From Pseudomonas siliginis (lineage in GTDB: Bacteria; Pseudomonadota; Gammaproteobacteria; Pseudomonadales; Pseudomonadaceae), in NCBI RefSeq assembly GCF_019145195.1, contig NZ_JAHSTW010000002.1, forward strand, positions 620,001 through 684,000: a stretch of 64,000 bases of DNA. Direction: 5' to 3'. A program made the position numbers and the translations under genes. Shown one piece after another: positions 48,111 to 57,980 of this stretch (within the stretch, counting starts at the first letter, position 1; each line of letters begins with the position of its first letter). Below the pieces are notes generated by a model. That model had not been told where the DNA came from. It ran no database searches and was given only the letters and a program-made list of their open reading frames with translations.

Positions 48111-49421
48111 TTAGCCGCGCGCGGCGGCGATCTTGATCAGCTTGGCGTAGTAGAACCCGTCATGCCCGCCCTGCTGGGCCAGCAACTGGCGACCATGGGG
48201 CTGCTTGATTCCGGCCGCTGTGGCCAGATCCAGTTCACGGGCACCGGGGGTGCGCTCGAGGAACGCGGCGATGACTTCGGTGTTCTCGGTCGGCAGCGTC
48301 GAGCACGTGGCGTAGAGCAGGATGCCGCCGACTTCGAGGGTTTTCCACATGGCGTCGAGCAGTTCGCCTTGCAGTTGCGCGAGCGCGACGATGTCGTCCG
48401 GCTGGCGGGTCAGCTTGATGTCCGGATGGCGACGAATTACCCCGGTGGCCGAGCATGGCGCATCGAGGAGGATGCGCTGGAACGGTTTGCCGTCCCACCA
48501 TTTGTCGATATCGCGACCGTCGGCGGCGATCAGTTCAGCGTCGAGGCCGAGGCGCTCGAGGTTTTCCTTCACCCGCACCAGACGCTTGGCTTCCAGATCC
48601 ACCGCCACCACCCCGGCCAGCGCCGGTTCGGCTTCAAGGATGTGGCAGGTCTTGCCGCCAGGGGCGCAGCAGGCGTCGAGCACCCGCTGCCCCGGGGCCA
48701 GATCAAGCAAGTCGGCGGCCAGTTGCGCGGCTTCGTCCTGCACGCTGATCCAGCCTTCGGCGAAACCCGGCAGGCTGCGCACGTCGGCAGCAGCTTCGAG
48801 GACGATGCCGTCGCGGCTGTAAACGCACGGTGTCGCGGCGATCCCGGCTTCGCCCAGCAACGCCAGATAAGCATCGCGGCTGTGATGACGGCGGTTGACC
48901 CGCAGGATCATCGGCGGATGCGCGTTGTTCGCTGCGCAGATGGCTTCCCAATGCTCGGGCCAGAAGGCCTTCAGGGATTTTTGCAGCCAGCGCGGGTGGG
49001 CCGTGCGCACCACCGGATCGCGTTCCAGCTCAGCGAAGATCGTCTCGCTTTCGCGCTGGGCATTGCGCAGCACGGCGTTGAGCAGACCTTTGGCCCAGGG
49101 CTTTTTCAGCTTGTCGGCACAACCGACGGTTTCGCCGATGGCGGCGTGCGCCGGCACGCGGGTGTAGAGCAATTGGTACAGACCAACCAGCAGCAACGCC
49201 TCGACATCAGCGTCGGCGGCTTTGAACGGTTTCTGCAGGAGTTTTTCCGCCAGTGCCGACAGGCGTGGCTGCCAGCGTGCGGTGCCGAAGGCCAGGTCCT
49301 GAGTGAAACCGCGATCGCGATCCTCGACCTTGTCCAGTTGCGTCGGCAGGGAGCTGTTCAGCGAGGCTTTGCCGCTGAGTACGGCAGCGAGGGCCTTGGC
49401 GGCGGCCAGACGCGGGTTCAT
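48111..49421 (-). CDS. rsmB: 16S rRNA (cytosine967-C5)-methyltransferase
   Basis: A 436-residue enzyme. An N-terminal NusB-like RNA-binding domain ([20 protein letters not shown]) is followed by the SAM domain [16 protein letters not shown], and the two catalytic cysteines in [15 protein letters not shown] and [13 protein letters not shown]. The start at 49421 overlaps the fmt stop by ATGA. Part of the def-fmt-rsmB set. Confidence 0.97.
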   Translation of the reverse strand: MNPRLAAAKALAAVLSGKASLNSSLPTQLDKVEDRDRGFTQDLAFGTARWQPRLSALAEKLLQKPFKAADADVEALLLVGLYQLLYTRVPAHAAIGETVGCADKLKKPWAKGLLNAVLRNAQRESETIFAELERDPVVRTAHPRWLQKSLKAFWPEHWEAICAANNAHPPMILRVNRRHHSRDAYLALLGEAGIAATPCVYSRDGIVLEAAADVRSLPGFAEGWISVQDEAAQLAADLLDLAPGQRVLDACCAPGGKTCHILEAEPALAGVVAVDLEAKRLVRVKENLERLGLDAELIAADGRDIDKWWDGKPFQRILLDAPCSATGVIRRHPDIKLTRQPDDIVALAQLQGELLDAMWKTLEVGGILLYATCSTLPTENTEVIAAFLERTPGARELDLATAAGIKQPHGRQLLAQQGGHDGFYYAKLIKIAAARG

Positions 49422-50377
49422 TGCGCTTCCACCGCAGCGCCGAGCACGCTGCCGACGGCGAATTTCTCGCGGCGGCTGTTGAACAGGTCGCTGAAGTTCA
49501 GCGCCTTGCCGCCGGGCAATTGCAGGCGGGTCAGGCACAGTGCTTGGGCACCGCAGGCGACGATCAGGCCGTCCTTGCTGGCGCTGAGGATTTCACCCGG
49601 AGCGCCAGTGCCTTCGGCCACGGTCGCGGCCAGCACTTTCAACGCTTCGCCATTGAGCGTGCTGTGGGTGATCGGCCATGGATTGAAGGCGCGGACCAGA
49701 CGTTCCAGCTCCACTGCCGGACGGCTCCAGTCGATGCGTGCTTCGTCTTTGTTCAGTTTGTGCGCGTAAGTGGCGAGCTCGTCGTTCTGCACCTCACCTT
49801 GCAGGGTGCCGGCAGCCAGACCGGCAATCGCCTGCACCACGGCGGGCGGCCCTATCTCGGCGAGGCGATCATGCAGGGTGCCGCCGGTATCTTCAGCGCT
49901 GATCGGCGTGACGACCTTGAGCAACATCGGCCCGGTATCCAGCCCGGCCTCCATGCGCATCACCGTTACACCGCTTTCGGCATCGCCGTGTTCGACCGCG
50001 CGCTGGATCGGCGCCGCACCGCGCCAGCGCGGCAGCAACGACGCATGGCTGTTGATGCAACCCAGACGCGGAATATCCAGCACCGCTTGCGGCAGGATCA
50101 AACCGTAGGCGACCACCACCATCAAGTCCGGCTTCAGCGCGGCCAGCTCCGCCTGGGCCTCGGCATTGCGCAACGTCGGCGGCTGCAACACCTGGATATT
50201 ATTTTCCAGGGCGAGTTGTTTGACCGGGCTTGGCATCAGTTTTTGCCCACGGCCGGCCGGGCGATCCGGCTGGGTGTAGACCGCGACGATCCCGTATGGG
50301 CTGCTCAGCAGGGCCTTGAGGTGTTCGGCGGCGAATTCCGGGGTACCGGCAAAAACAATGCGCAGTGGCTCAGTCAT
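49418..50377 (-). CDS. fmt: Methionyl-tRNA formyltransferase
   Basis: A 319-residue enzyme that formylates initiator Met-tRNA. The start is [20 protein letters not shown]; the catalytic region has [20 protein letters not shown] and [17 protein letters not shown]. It overlaps rsmB by 4 bases and follows def after a 57-base gap that contains a hairpin. Confidence 0.98.
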   Translation of the reverse strand: MTEPLRIVFAGTPEFAAEHLKALLSSPYGIVAVYTQPDRPAGRGQKLMPSPVKQLALENNIQVLQPPTLRNAEAQAELAALKPDLMVVVAYGLILPQAVLDIPRLGCINSHASLLPRWRGAAPIQRAVEHGDAESGVTVMRMEAGLDTGPMLLKVVTPISAEDTGGTLHDRLAEIGPPAVVQAIAGLAAGTLQGEVQNDELATYAHKLNKDEARIDWSRPAVELERLVRAFNPWPITHSTLNGEALKVLAATVAEGTGAPGEILSASKDGLIVACGAQALCLTRLQLPGGKALNFSDLFNSRREKFAVGSVLGAAVEAQ

Positions 50378-50400
50378 GAAAGGCGTCTCATAAAAAGAAA

Positions 50401-50422
50401 AAGGCTTGCCGCAGCAAGCCTT
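50401..50422 (-). terminator. Terminator/attenuator between def and fmt
   Basis: Perfect 9-bp stem AAGGCTTGC / GCAAGCCTT with a 4-base loop; on the minus strand it is followed by TTTCTTTTTATG. It lies between two genes of the same pathway, only about 12 bases after the def stop, so it may reduce rather than abolish read-through into fmt. Confidence 0.75.
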
Positions 50423-50434
50423 TGAAGAGGGGCA

Positions 50435-50941
50435 TCAAGCGTTCTGGCGGTGCAGCTTTTCCAGCTTCTTCTTGATCCGGTCGCGTTTGAGTGTGGACAG
50501 GTAATCGACGAACAATTTGCCGTTGAGGTGGTCGCATTCGTGCTGGATGCACACCGCGAGCAGGCCTTCGGCGATCAGCTCATAGGGCTTGCCGTCGCGG
50601 TCCAGCGCCTTGATTTTGACCTTCTGCGGGCGGTCGACGTTTTCGTAGAAGCCCGGTACCGAGAGGCAGCCTTCCTGGTACTGGTCCATCTCGTCGGTCA
50701 GCGATTCGAACTCGGGGTTGATGAACACCCGTGGCTCGGTGCGGTCTTCGGACAGGTCCATCACGACGATACGTTTGTGCACGTTGACCTGGGTCGCGGC
50801 GAGGCCGATGCCCGGCGCTTCATACATTGTTTCAAACATGTCGTCGACCAACTGACGCACTTCGTCGTCCACTACAGCCACTGGTTTGGCGATAGTGCGC
50901 AGACGCGGGTCCGGAAATTCGAGGATGTTTAAAATGGCCAT
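50435..50941 (-). CDS. def: Peptide deformylase
   Basis: A 168-residue iron metalloprotease removing the N-formyl group from new proteins. Motif 1 is GIGLAATQV, motif 2 [11 protein letters not shown] (metal Cys) and motif 3 [10 protein letters not shown] (two metal His, catalytic Glu). The start [12 protein letters not shown] at 50941 is chosen over an upstream start adding six residues. It is divergent from the LysM protein gene. Confidence 0.97.
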   Translation of the reverse strand: MAILNILEFPDPRLRTIAKPVAVVDDEVRQLVDDMFETMYEAPGIGLAATQVNVHKRIVVMDLSEDRTEPRVFINPEFESLTDEMDQYQEGCLSVPGFYENVDRPQKVKIKALDRDGKPYELIAEGLLAVCIQHECDHLNGKLFVDYLSTLKRDRIKKKLEKLHRQNA

Positions 50942-51100
50942 AGGCTTCGATTGCTGCACACGTTGAGTAAAGTCGGGTCGATGGCCTGGCGGGTCCGAAG
51001 ATGCAGGCTACCGTTGTGAAGCGTAGCTTCTGAAATACAGAAGCGAGCCACGGGGGCTCTGACGATTCACGCGAACGCACATGATAAAGGGATTCACTGC

Positions 51101-52126
51101 ATGAGGAAAACACTACTCGCCCTGCTGCTTCTGGCTTCGGCCGGCGCCGCGCAAGGGCAAGTGCAACTCAAGGATGGTTTTCCACAGCAATACACGGTGG
51201 TTTCCGGGGACACGCTCTGGGACATTTCCGGCAAATACCTGCGCGAGCCCTGGCAGTGGCCACAACTGTGGCGGGCCAATCCGCAGATCGAAAACCCCAA
51301 CCTGATCTATCCCGGCGACACGCTGACCCTCAGCTACGTCAACGGCCAACCGCAACTGACCGTCCATCGTGGCGAGTCGCGCGGCACCATCAAGCTCTCG
51401 CCACGGATTCGCACCAGCCCGGTGGCCGAGGCGATTCCAAGCATTCCGCTGAAATCGATCAACAGCTTTCTGCTGAGCAATCGCATCGTCGACAAGGCCG
51501 AAGACTTCGACAAGGCGCCGTACATCGTCGCCGGCGATGCCGAACGGGTGCTCAGCGGTACCGGTGACCGCATTTTCGCCCGTGGCCATTTCGATCCGGA
51601 GCAACCGGTGTACGGCATCTTCCGCCAAGGCAAGGTATACACCGACCCGCAGACCAAGGAGTTTCTCGGCATCAACGCCGACGATATCGGCGGCGGCGAG
51701 GTTGTTGCCACCGAAGGCGACGTCGCCACCCTCGCCCTGCAACGCACCACCCAGGAAGTACGCCTCGGTGACCGCTTGTTCGGCGGTGAAGAACGTTCGA
51801 TCAATTCGACCTTCATGCCGAGCGCGCCGAAAAGCGACATCAACGGCGTGATCATCGATGTGCCACGCGGCGTCACGCAGATCGGCGTGATGGACGTGGT
51901 CACCCTGAACAAGGGCAAACGCGACGGTCTGGCCGAAGGCAATGTTCTGGCGGTGATGAAAACCGGCGAAACGGTGCGTGACCGGATCACTGGCCAGCCG
52001 CTGAAAATTCCCGATGAACGCGCCGGCCTGCTAATGGTGTTCCGCACCTACGACAAACTCAGTTACGGCCTGGTGCTCAACGCTTCACGCTCGCTGGCGG
52101 TGCTCGACAAGGTGCGAAATCCGTAA
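51101..52126 (+). CDS. Secreted LysM-domain protein
   Basis: A 341-residue exported protein with a signal peptide (MRKTLLALLLLASAGAAQG, cleavage near residue 19). A LysM domain follows at once: QYTVVSGDTLWDISGKYL and NPQIENPNLIYPGDTLTL. LysM binds peptidoglycan, so the protein should sit in the periplasm. The remaining 240 residues are beta-rich with no enzyme motif I know. The same gene is found between def and dprA in P. aeruginosa (PA0020). Confidence 0.88.
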   Translation: MRKTLLALLLLASAGAAQGQVQLKDGFPQQYTVVSGDTLWDISGKYLREPWQWPQLWRANPQIENPNLIYPGDTLTLSYVNGQPQLTVHRGESRGTIKLSPRIRTSPVAEAIPSIPLKSINSFLLSNRIVDKAEDFDKAPYIVAGDAERVLSGTGDRIFARGHFDPEQPVYGIFRQGKVYTDPQTKEFLGINADDIGGGEVVATEGDVATLALQRTTQEVRLGDRLFGGEERSINSTFMPSAPKSDINGVIIDVPRGVTQIGVMDVVTLNKGKRDGLAEGNVLAVMKTGETVRDRITGQPLKIPDERAGLLMVFRTYDKLSYGLVLNASRSLAVLDKVRNP

Positions 52127-52210
52127 GCTTGCTTAACAAGTTACCAACAGAGTTATCCACAGCTTGTTCCGAATGGTTCGGAGCATCGAACGATCAAGGA
52201 TGATCCATTC

Positions 52211-53308
52211 ATGTTGTCTGTCAGTACGGCCATTTCCCCGGCGGAACTGGAGGCGCGTCTGCGTCTGCACCGCATGCCGGATATCGGCCCCAAGCGTTTT
52301 GCCAAACTGCTTGAGGCCTTCGGTTCCGCATCAAAAGCCATCAGTGCGCCGGCCAGTGCCTGGCGCTCGCTCGGGTTGCCGGCGGCCTGCGCCGAGGCAC
52401 GGCGTTGTCCGACGGTGCGCGACGGCGCCAGCCACGCAATGCGCTGGCTAGAGCGTCCCGATCAACATTTGCTGATGTGGGACCAAGCGGATTACCCGGC
52501 GTTGCTGGCGCAAATTGCCGATCCGCCACCACTGTTATTTGTTGCCGGCGATCCGTCGATTCTGGAGAAGCCGCAGCTGGCGATGGTCGGCAGCCGCCGC
52601 GCTTCGCGTCCGGGGATGGACACGGCGGCGGCGTTTTCCCGCAGTCTGGCCGGGGCCGGTTTTGTCATCAACAGTGGTCTGGCGCTGGGTATCGATGCCG
52701 CTGCCCATCAGGCCGCACTGGACGTTGGTGGCTTGACCGTGGGTGTGCTCGGCACGGGGCTGGAAAATTTTTATCCACAACGCAATAAACGCCTGGCTGA
52801 GGCAATGATTGCCTCGGGCAGCGCGGTGCTTTCCGAGTTTCCGTTGGACGCCGGGCCGAGCCCGAGCAACTTCCCCCGGCGCAACCGCATCATCAGCGGG
52901 TTGTCCCTCGGCGTGCTGGTGGTCGAGGCCAGTGTTGCCAGCGGTTCGTTGATTACCGCGCGGCTGGCGGCAGAGCAAGGGCGCGAGGTTTATGCCATTC
53001 CAGGCTCTATCCATCACCCCGGCGCGCGCGGTTGTCACCAGTTGATTCGCGACGGGGCGGTGCTGGTGGAGACTATCGAACATATCCTCGAAGCCCTGCG
53101 CGGCTGGCAGCAGCCACTGTTATCCACGGCGGCGGCGCACGCCGATCACCCGTTGCTGGCGCTGCTGCACGCGGCGCCGCACACCAGCGAGGCCTTGGCC
53201 GCGAGCTGTGGCTGGGCGTTGCCGAAAGTGCTGGCAACGTTGACCGAGCTGGAAATCGAAGGCCGTGCGGTATGCGAAAACGGTCGCTGGCTGGCGCGGT
53301 CGAGCTAG
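52211..53308 (+). CDS. dprA: DNA-processing protein DprA
   Basis: A 365-residue protein that loads RecA on incoming single-stranded DNA during transformation. The Rossmann-like core has MVGSRRASRPGMD, INSGLALGIDAAAHQAAL and ARLAAEQGREVYAIPG, and a winged-helix-like C-terminal domain (TSEALAASCGWALPKVLATL) completes it. The upstream 84-base gap carries a perfect DnaA box (52153-52161); a second lies in the gene (52771-52779). Confidence 0.95.
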   Translation: MLSVSTAISPAELEARLRLHRMPDIGPKRFAKLLEAFGSASKAISAPASAWRSLGLPAACAEARRCPTVRDGASHAMRWLERPDQHLLMWDQADYPALLAQIADPPPLLFVAGDPSILEKPQLAMVGSRRASRPGMDTAAAFSRSLAGAGFVINSGLALGIDAAAHQAALDVGGLTVGVLGTGLENFYPQRNKRLAEAMIASGSAVLSEFPLDAGPSPSNFPRRNRIISGLSLGVLVVEASVASGSLITARLAAEQGREVYAIPGSIHHPGARGCHQLIRDGAVLVETIEHILEALRGWQQPLLSTAAAHADHPLLALLHAAPHTSEALAASCGWALPKVLATLTELEIEGRAVCENGRWLARSS

Positions 53309-53363
53309 GTTTTACGATGAAGATCGGTAAACTGCGCGAAACCTGTTTGTGGAGAGTTTTTTC

Positions 53364-53921
53364 ATGGTCAACAGTTGGCGTGTGCAACAAGCCGCGCGTG
53401 AAGTTCGCGCCGGCGCGGTGATTGCCTATCCAACCGAAGCCGTCTGGGGGCTGGGTTGCGACCCGTGGAATGAAGACGCGGTGGACCGCTTGCTGGCGAT
53501 CAAGAATCGCTCGGTGAGCAAAGGGCTGATCCTGGTCGCCGACAATATCCGCCAGTTCGATTTCCTCTTCGAGGACTTCCCGCAGGACTGGATCGACCGC
53601 ATGGCCAGCACTTGGCCGGGGCCGAACACCTGGCTGGTGCCGCACCAGAACCTGTTGCCGGAATGGGTCACAGGCGTGCATGACACCGTGGCGCTGCGAG
53701 TCAGCGATCACCCGCAGGTGCGCGACTTGTGCTCGCTGGTCGGGCCATTGATTTCCACATCGGCCAACCCCCAGGGGCGACCGCCGGCGCGCACGCGTTT
53801 GCGCATCGAGCAGTATTTCCGTGGGCAGGTCGATCTGGTGCTCGGCGGGAGCCTTGGCGGGCGCAAGAATCCCAGCGTGATCCGCGACCTGGCCACCGGT
53901 AACGTCGTTCGTCCTGACTGA
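53364..53921 (+). CDS. tsaC: Threonylcarbamoyl-AMP synthase
   Basis: A 185-residue YrdC-fold enzyme, first step of the t6A37 tRNA modification. Characteristic are [38 protein letters not shown] and STSANPQG. The ATG at 53364 is preceded by GTGGAGAG about 8 bases upstream; a GTG five codons earlier is also in frame. It lies 55 bases after dprA, as in other pseudomonads. Confidence 0.96.
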   Translation: MVNSWRVQQAAREVRAGAVIAYPTEAVWGLGCDPWNEDAVDRLLAIKNRSVSKGLILVADNIRQFDFLFEDFPQDWIDRMASTWPGPNTWLVPHQNLLPEWVTGVHDTVALRVSDHPQVRDLCSLVGPLISTSANPQGRPPARTRLRIEQYFRGQVDLVLGGSLGGRKNPSVIRDLATGNVVRPD

Positions 53922-53945
53922 CGCCATTCTTTTTATTTTTTGCGT

Positions 53946-53974
53946 ACTCCTCGGCGCTATCGACGAGGAGTTTT
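53946..53974 (+). terminator. Terminator of tsaC
   Basis: An 8-bp stem ACTCCTCG / CGAGGAGT is followed by TTTTG, 25 bases past the tsaC stop. It separates tsaC from the accessory acyltransferase gene. Confidence 0.8.
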
Positions 53975-54181
53975 GCGCATGGCTGCAGTTTATTCCCGCA
54001 TTTGTTAAAACTTGGCCGTTGCCATTGTTCTTGCATGCGTCAGACGAATCTTTGAGTCTGAAATATCTGTAAGTTTTCCCACGTGATTATCAGAACGCGT
54101 GCAGTGGCGATATTTCCAAAAGCATCCATTCTTTCAATGTGCTTGAAGCAACTTCGAAATATTAATGGCTGCGGAGAAGTA

Positions 54182-54850
54182 ATGGATATTACGGATTTAC
54201 ACCTCAAGGATTATCTGCAGGGCTTTCAGGAGACACTCAAGAATCAACAGGCCGACTATCGTGTAGCCATTCTTGAGGCAGGATCGGATGCCGGGGAATT
54301 TGAACGCTTCATCAATCGACAGTTTCGCCTGCGATTGCAGCATTACATGCTCACCTCCAGAGCCCGGGCGCTGGAAACCCGACTGGCGATCACCTCACGC
54401 AGCACGCACTTTCTGTTGTATCAGCGTGATCAGCTTATTGCGGTGCTGCGGGCAACTCCGGCGCCCTTCGAATGGGCTTCACTGGCGCAGCATCATGTGT
54501 CTCCCACTGTGGCATTGGCACGGCATGTCGAATTCAGTCGCTTGATTACCCATTCCCAGCAGCACCGGCCGGTGTCGATCAATGGCCTGCTCGCCACCGC
54601 TGCGGAATGGGCGATCGATCGCGGATATCAGGGGGTGACGGCCTTGTGCAGATCGCCACAGCGACAACTGTTTCAGCGTTTCGGCCTGACACCGATAGCT
54701 TCGCAGGCAATGCATATCGAGCAGCGCGCCCGAGGCGATTATTGGCTGTTGTCCGCCGAATGGCGGCAAATCCTGATGGCCCTGGATCAGCCTGTGAACA
54801 TCAACGCACATCAGCCGGAGTATCGTGATGTCTATCACCGTCAGTATTGA
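54182..54850 (+). CDS. GNAT-fold acyltransferase, N-acyl amino acid synthase (FeeM) or autoinducer-synthase-like
   Basis: A 222-residue soluble protein, not firmly recognised. Its C-terminal half has the pattern HVEFSRLI, then INGLLATAAEWAIDRGYQ and SPQRQLFQRFGL, which resembles GNAT-type acyl-amino-acid synthases and AHL synthases. A central beta-strand pair (HFLLYQRDQLIAVLRAT) fits the GNAT core. The start ATG at 54182 has GGAGAAG just upstream. It lies between tsaC and qor, which adjoin each other in P. aeruginosa, so it is probably an insertion. Its leader (53975-54181) is AT-rich, unlike its neighbours. The substrate is unknown. It overlaps the next small ORF. Confidence 0.6.
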   Translation: MDITDLHLKDYLQGFQETLKNQQADYRVAILEAGSDAGEFERFINRQFRLRLQHYMLTSRARALETRLAITSRSTHFLLYQRDQLIAVLRATPAPFEWASLAQHHVSPTVALARHVEFSRLITHSQQHRPVSINGLLATAAEWAIDRGYQGVTALCRSPQRQLFQRFGLTPIASQAMHIEQRARGDYWLLSAEWRQILMALDQPVNINAHQPEYRDVYHRQY

Positions 54851-54974
54851 TCCTCCAGTGATTGAAGAGTGGGCTGAGAAATGGCTCGTATATGAATCGA
54901 AGAAGTTGCGCAGGAAGTTTGCCGGTCGTAGGCCTGCGGCGAAGAAACTTCACCGCAAGATGTACTTGATATAG
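54828..54974 (+). CDS. Putative 48-residue basic protein
   Basis: An ORF too short for routine calling, beginning MSITVSIDPPVIEEWAEKWL, with a C-terminal half very rich in Lys and Arg (KKLRRKFAGRRPAAKK). Its ATG lies 23 bases inside the end of the acyltransferase gene in another frame, with GGAG about 7 bases upstream, so translational coupling is likely. It ends just before a strong hairpin. No homologue known to me; it could be a small partner, a nucleic-acid binder or chance. Confidence 0.5.
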   Translation: MSITVSIDPPVIEEWAEKWLVYESKKLRRKFAGRRPAAKKLHRKMYLI

Positions 54975-54980
54975 CCGCAA

Positions 54981-55018
54981 GATACTCGGCGAACTCATGG
55001 AGGAGTTCGCCGAGTATC
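54981..55018. terminator. Hairpin between convergent genes
   Basis: A perfect 16-bp stem (GATACTCGGCGAACTC with its exact inverse, 6-base loop) lies between the small ORF and the end of qor. There is no T-run on the plus strand (AACTTGAGG). It likely acts as a shared terminator or 3'-end stabiliser. Confidence 0.65.
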
Positions 55019-55029
55019 AACTTGAGGTG

Positions 55030-56007
55030 TTATGGCAGCAGAATTGTGGAACCGGTCGTGCGCCGTGCCGACAGTTCGGTTTGTGCTTTCGCCGCATCCG
55101 CCAGTGCATGGCGCTGGCTGATGTCGACCTTCAGCTTGCCGCTGATGATCATCTCGAACAGCTCGTCGGCCATGCGCTGAAGGTTCTCGGCGTTGTTGGC
55201 GTAGGTCGCGAGCGTAGGCCGGGTGACGTACAACGAGCCCTTCGCGGCAAGAATGCCTAGGTTGACGCCGTCGACTGCGCCCGAAGCATTGCCGAAACTC
55301 ACTACAAGGCCACGTGGTGCCACGCTGTCCAGCGACGTGAGCCAAGTGTCCTTGCCGACGCCGTCATACACCACCGGGACTTTCTTGCCGTCAGTCAGCG
55401 CCAGCACGCGCTCGGCAACGTTTTCATGGCTGTAGTCGATGGTGGCCCAGGCGCCGTTGGCCTTGGCCAGTTCGGCTTTCTCCTTCGAGCTGACGGTGCC
55501 GATCAGCTTCACGCCCAGCGCTTTGGCCCATTGGCAGGCCAGCGAGCCGACTCCACCGGCTGCGGCGTGGAACAGAATGGTTTCGCCGCCCTGCAGTTGG
55601 TAGGTCTGGCGCAGCAGGTATTGCACGGTCAGACCCTTGAGCATGACCCCGGCGGCAGTTTCTAAACTGATTTCATCGGGCAGGTGCACCAGATTGTCCT
55701 GCGGCAGCACATGCAGCTGGCTGTAGGCGCCGAGTGGGCCGCTGCCGTATGCCACGCGATCGCCGACCTTGAACCGGGTGACTTCGCTACCCACCGCCTC
55801 GACGATGCCGGCGCCTTCTGAGCCCAGGCCGGACGGCAACGCGGGCGGTGCATAGAGGCCGCTGCGGTAATAGGTGTCGATGAAGTTCAGGCCGATCGCC
55901 TGATTGGCCACGCGCACCTGATTCGGCCCGGGTGCAGCGGGTTCGTAGTCAACATATTCGAGCACTTCGGGACCGCCGTGGGCGCGGAACTGGATACGCT
56001 TTGCCAT
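55030..56007 (-). CDS. qor: NADPH:quinone oxidoreductase (zeta-crystallin type)
   Basis: A 325-residue zinc-free medium-chain dehydrogenase. The start is MAKRIQFRAHGGPEVLEYVD, the coenzyme motif is HAAAGGVGSLACQWAKALG, and NADP contacts are in TVSSKEKAELAKANGA. It reduces quinones in the cytoplasm. It is read toward the accessory acyltransferase and is divergent from hemF, with 150 bases between. Confidence 0.94.
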   Translation of the reverse strand: MAKRIQFRAHGGPEVLEYVDYEPAAPGPNQVRVANQAIGLNFIDTYYRSGLYAPPALPSGLGSEGAGIVEAVGSEVTRFKVGDRVAYGSGPLGAYSQLHVLPQDNLVHLPDEISLETAAGVMLKGLTVQYLLRQTYQLQGGETILFHAAAGGVGSLACQWAKALGVKLIGTVSSKEKAELAKANGAWATIDYSHENVAERVLALTDGKKVPVVYDGVGKDTWLTSLDSVAPRGLVVSFGNASGAVDGVNLGILAAKGSLYVTRPTLATYANNAENLQRMADELFEMIISGKLKVDISQRHALADAAKAQTELSARRTTGSTILLP

Positions 56008-56061
56008 CTGCCTGCTCTCCTTGGGTCGTTGCTAAGCCCTCTATCCAACTCCCCTGCTTGA

Positions 56062-57072
<1,011 letters not shown>

Positions 57073-57081
57073 GGACTTGTG

Positions 57082-57903
57082 ATGGATCGTTACGTTGTTT
57101 TCGGTAACCCGATCGGCCACAGCAAATCGCCGATGATTCACCAGTTGTTCGCCGAACAGACCGGCCAGCGTCTTGATTACAGCACGCTGCTGGCGCCGCT
57201 GGATGATTTTGCCGGCTGCGCCAAGGCGTTCTTTCGCGAAGGGCGCGGCGCCAATGTGACGGTGCCGTTCAAGGAAGACGCTTACCGTCTGGCCAACAGC
57301 CTGACCGCCCGCGCGCAGCGGGCCGGTGCGGTGAACACCTTGAGCAAACTGGACGATGGTTCACTGCTCGGCGACAACACCGATGGCGCCGGCCTGGTGC
57401 GTGATTTGACGGTGAATGCCGGGTTCAGCCTGACCGGTAAGCGCATCCTTTTGCTCGGCGCCGGCGGCGCGGTGCGCGGTGCGCTGGAGCCGTTGCTGGC
57501 AGAGAAACCGGCCTCGGTGATCATCGCCAATCGCACGGTGGACAAGGCTGAGCTGCTGGCCGAATTGTTCGGCGATCTGGGGCCGGTGTCGGCCAGTGGT
57601 TTCGACTGGCTGCGCGAGCCGGTGGACGTGATTATCAACGCCACCTCCGCCAGCCTGACCGGTGACGTGCCGCCGATTGCGCCAAGCCTGATCGAGCCAG
57701 GCCAGACGCTGTGCTACGACATGATGTACGGCAAGGAACCGACCGCGTTCTGCCGCTGGGCCACTGAGCACGGCGCGGCGCTGGCGATGGATGGTCTGGG
57801 CATGCTCGCCGAACAGGCGGCCGAGGCGTTCTGGCTGTGGCGTGGCGTGCGCCCGGATACCGCGCCGGTACTCGCCGAGCTGCGCCGCCAACTGGCCCTT
57901 TAA
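57082..57903 (+). CDS. aroE: Shikimate dehydrogenase
   Basis: A 273-residue NADP enzyme of the aromatic amino acid pathway. The substrate site has [15 protein letters not shown] and the catalytic Lys in [11 protein letters not shown]; the NADP fold has [16 protein letters not shown] and [13 protein letters not shown]. The ATG at 57082 is used; a GTG directly before is also in frame. Co-transcribed with hemF. Confidence 0.98.
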   Translation: MDRYVVFGNPIGHSKSPMIHQLFAEQTGQRLDYSTLLAPLDDFAGCAKAFFREGRGANVTVPFKEDAYRLANSLTARAQRAGAVNTLSKLDDGSLLGDNTDGAGLVRDLTVNAGFSLTGKRILLLGAGGAVRGALEPLLAEKPASVIIANRTVDKAELLAELFGDLGPVSASGFDWLREPVDVIINATSASLTGDVPPIAPSLIEPGQTLCYDMMYGKEPTAFCRWATEHGAALAMDGLGMLAEQAAEAFWLWRGVRPDTAPVLAELRRQLAL

Positions 57904-57908
57904 GCTTT

Positions 57909-57957
57909 GCTCCCACATTGAAATACGATCAATGTGGGAGCGAGCCTGCTCGCGAAT
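57909..57957. repeat. REP element with 12-bp hairpin
   Basis: GCTCCCACATTG and its exact inverse CAATGTGGGAGC form a hairpin right after aroE, continuing into the REP core GCGAGCCTGCTCGCG. It is a partial REPIN that may also serve as the aroE 3' end. Confidence 0.75.
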
Positions 57958-57980
57958 AGCATCTCCACCGCGATATCAGA

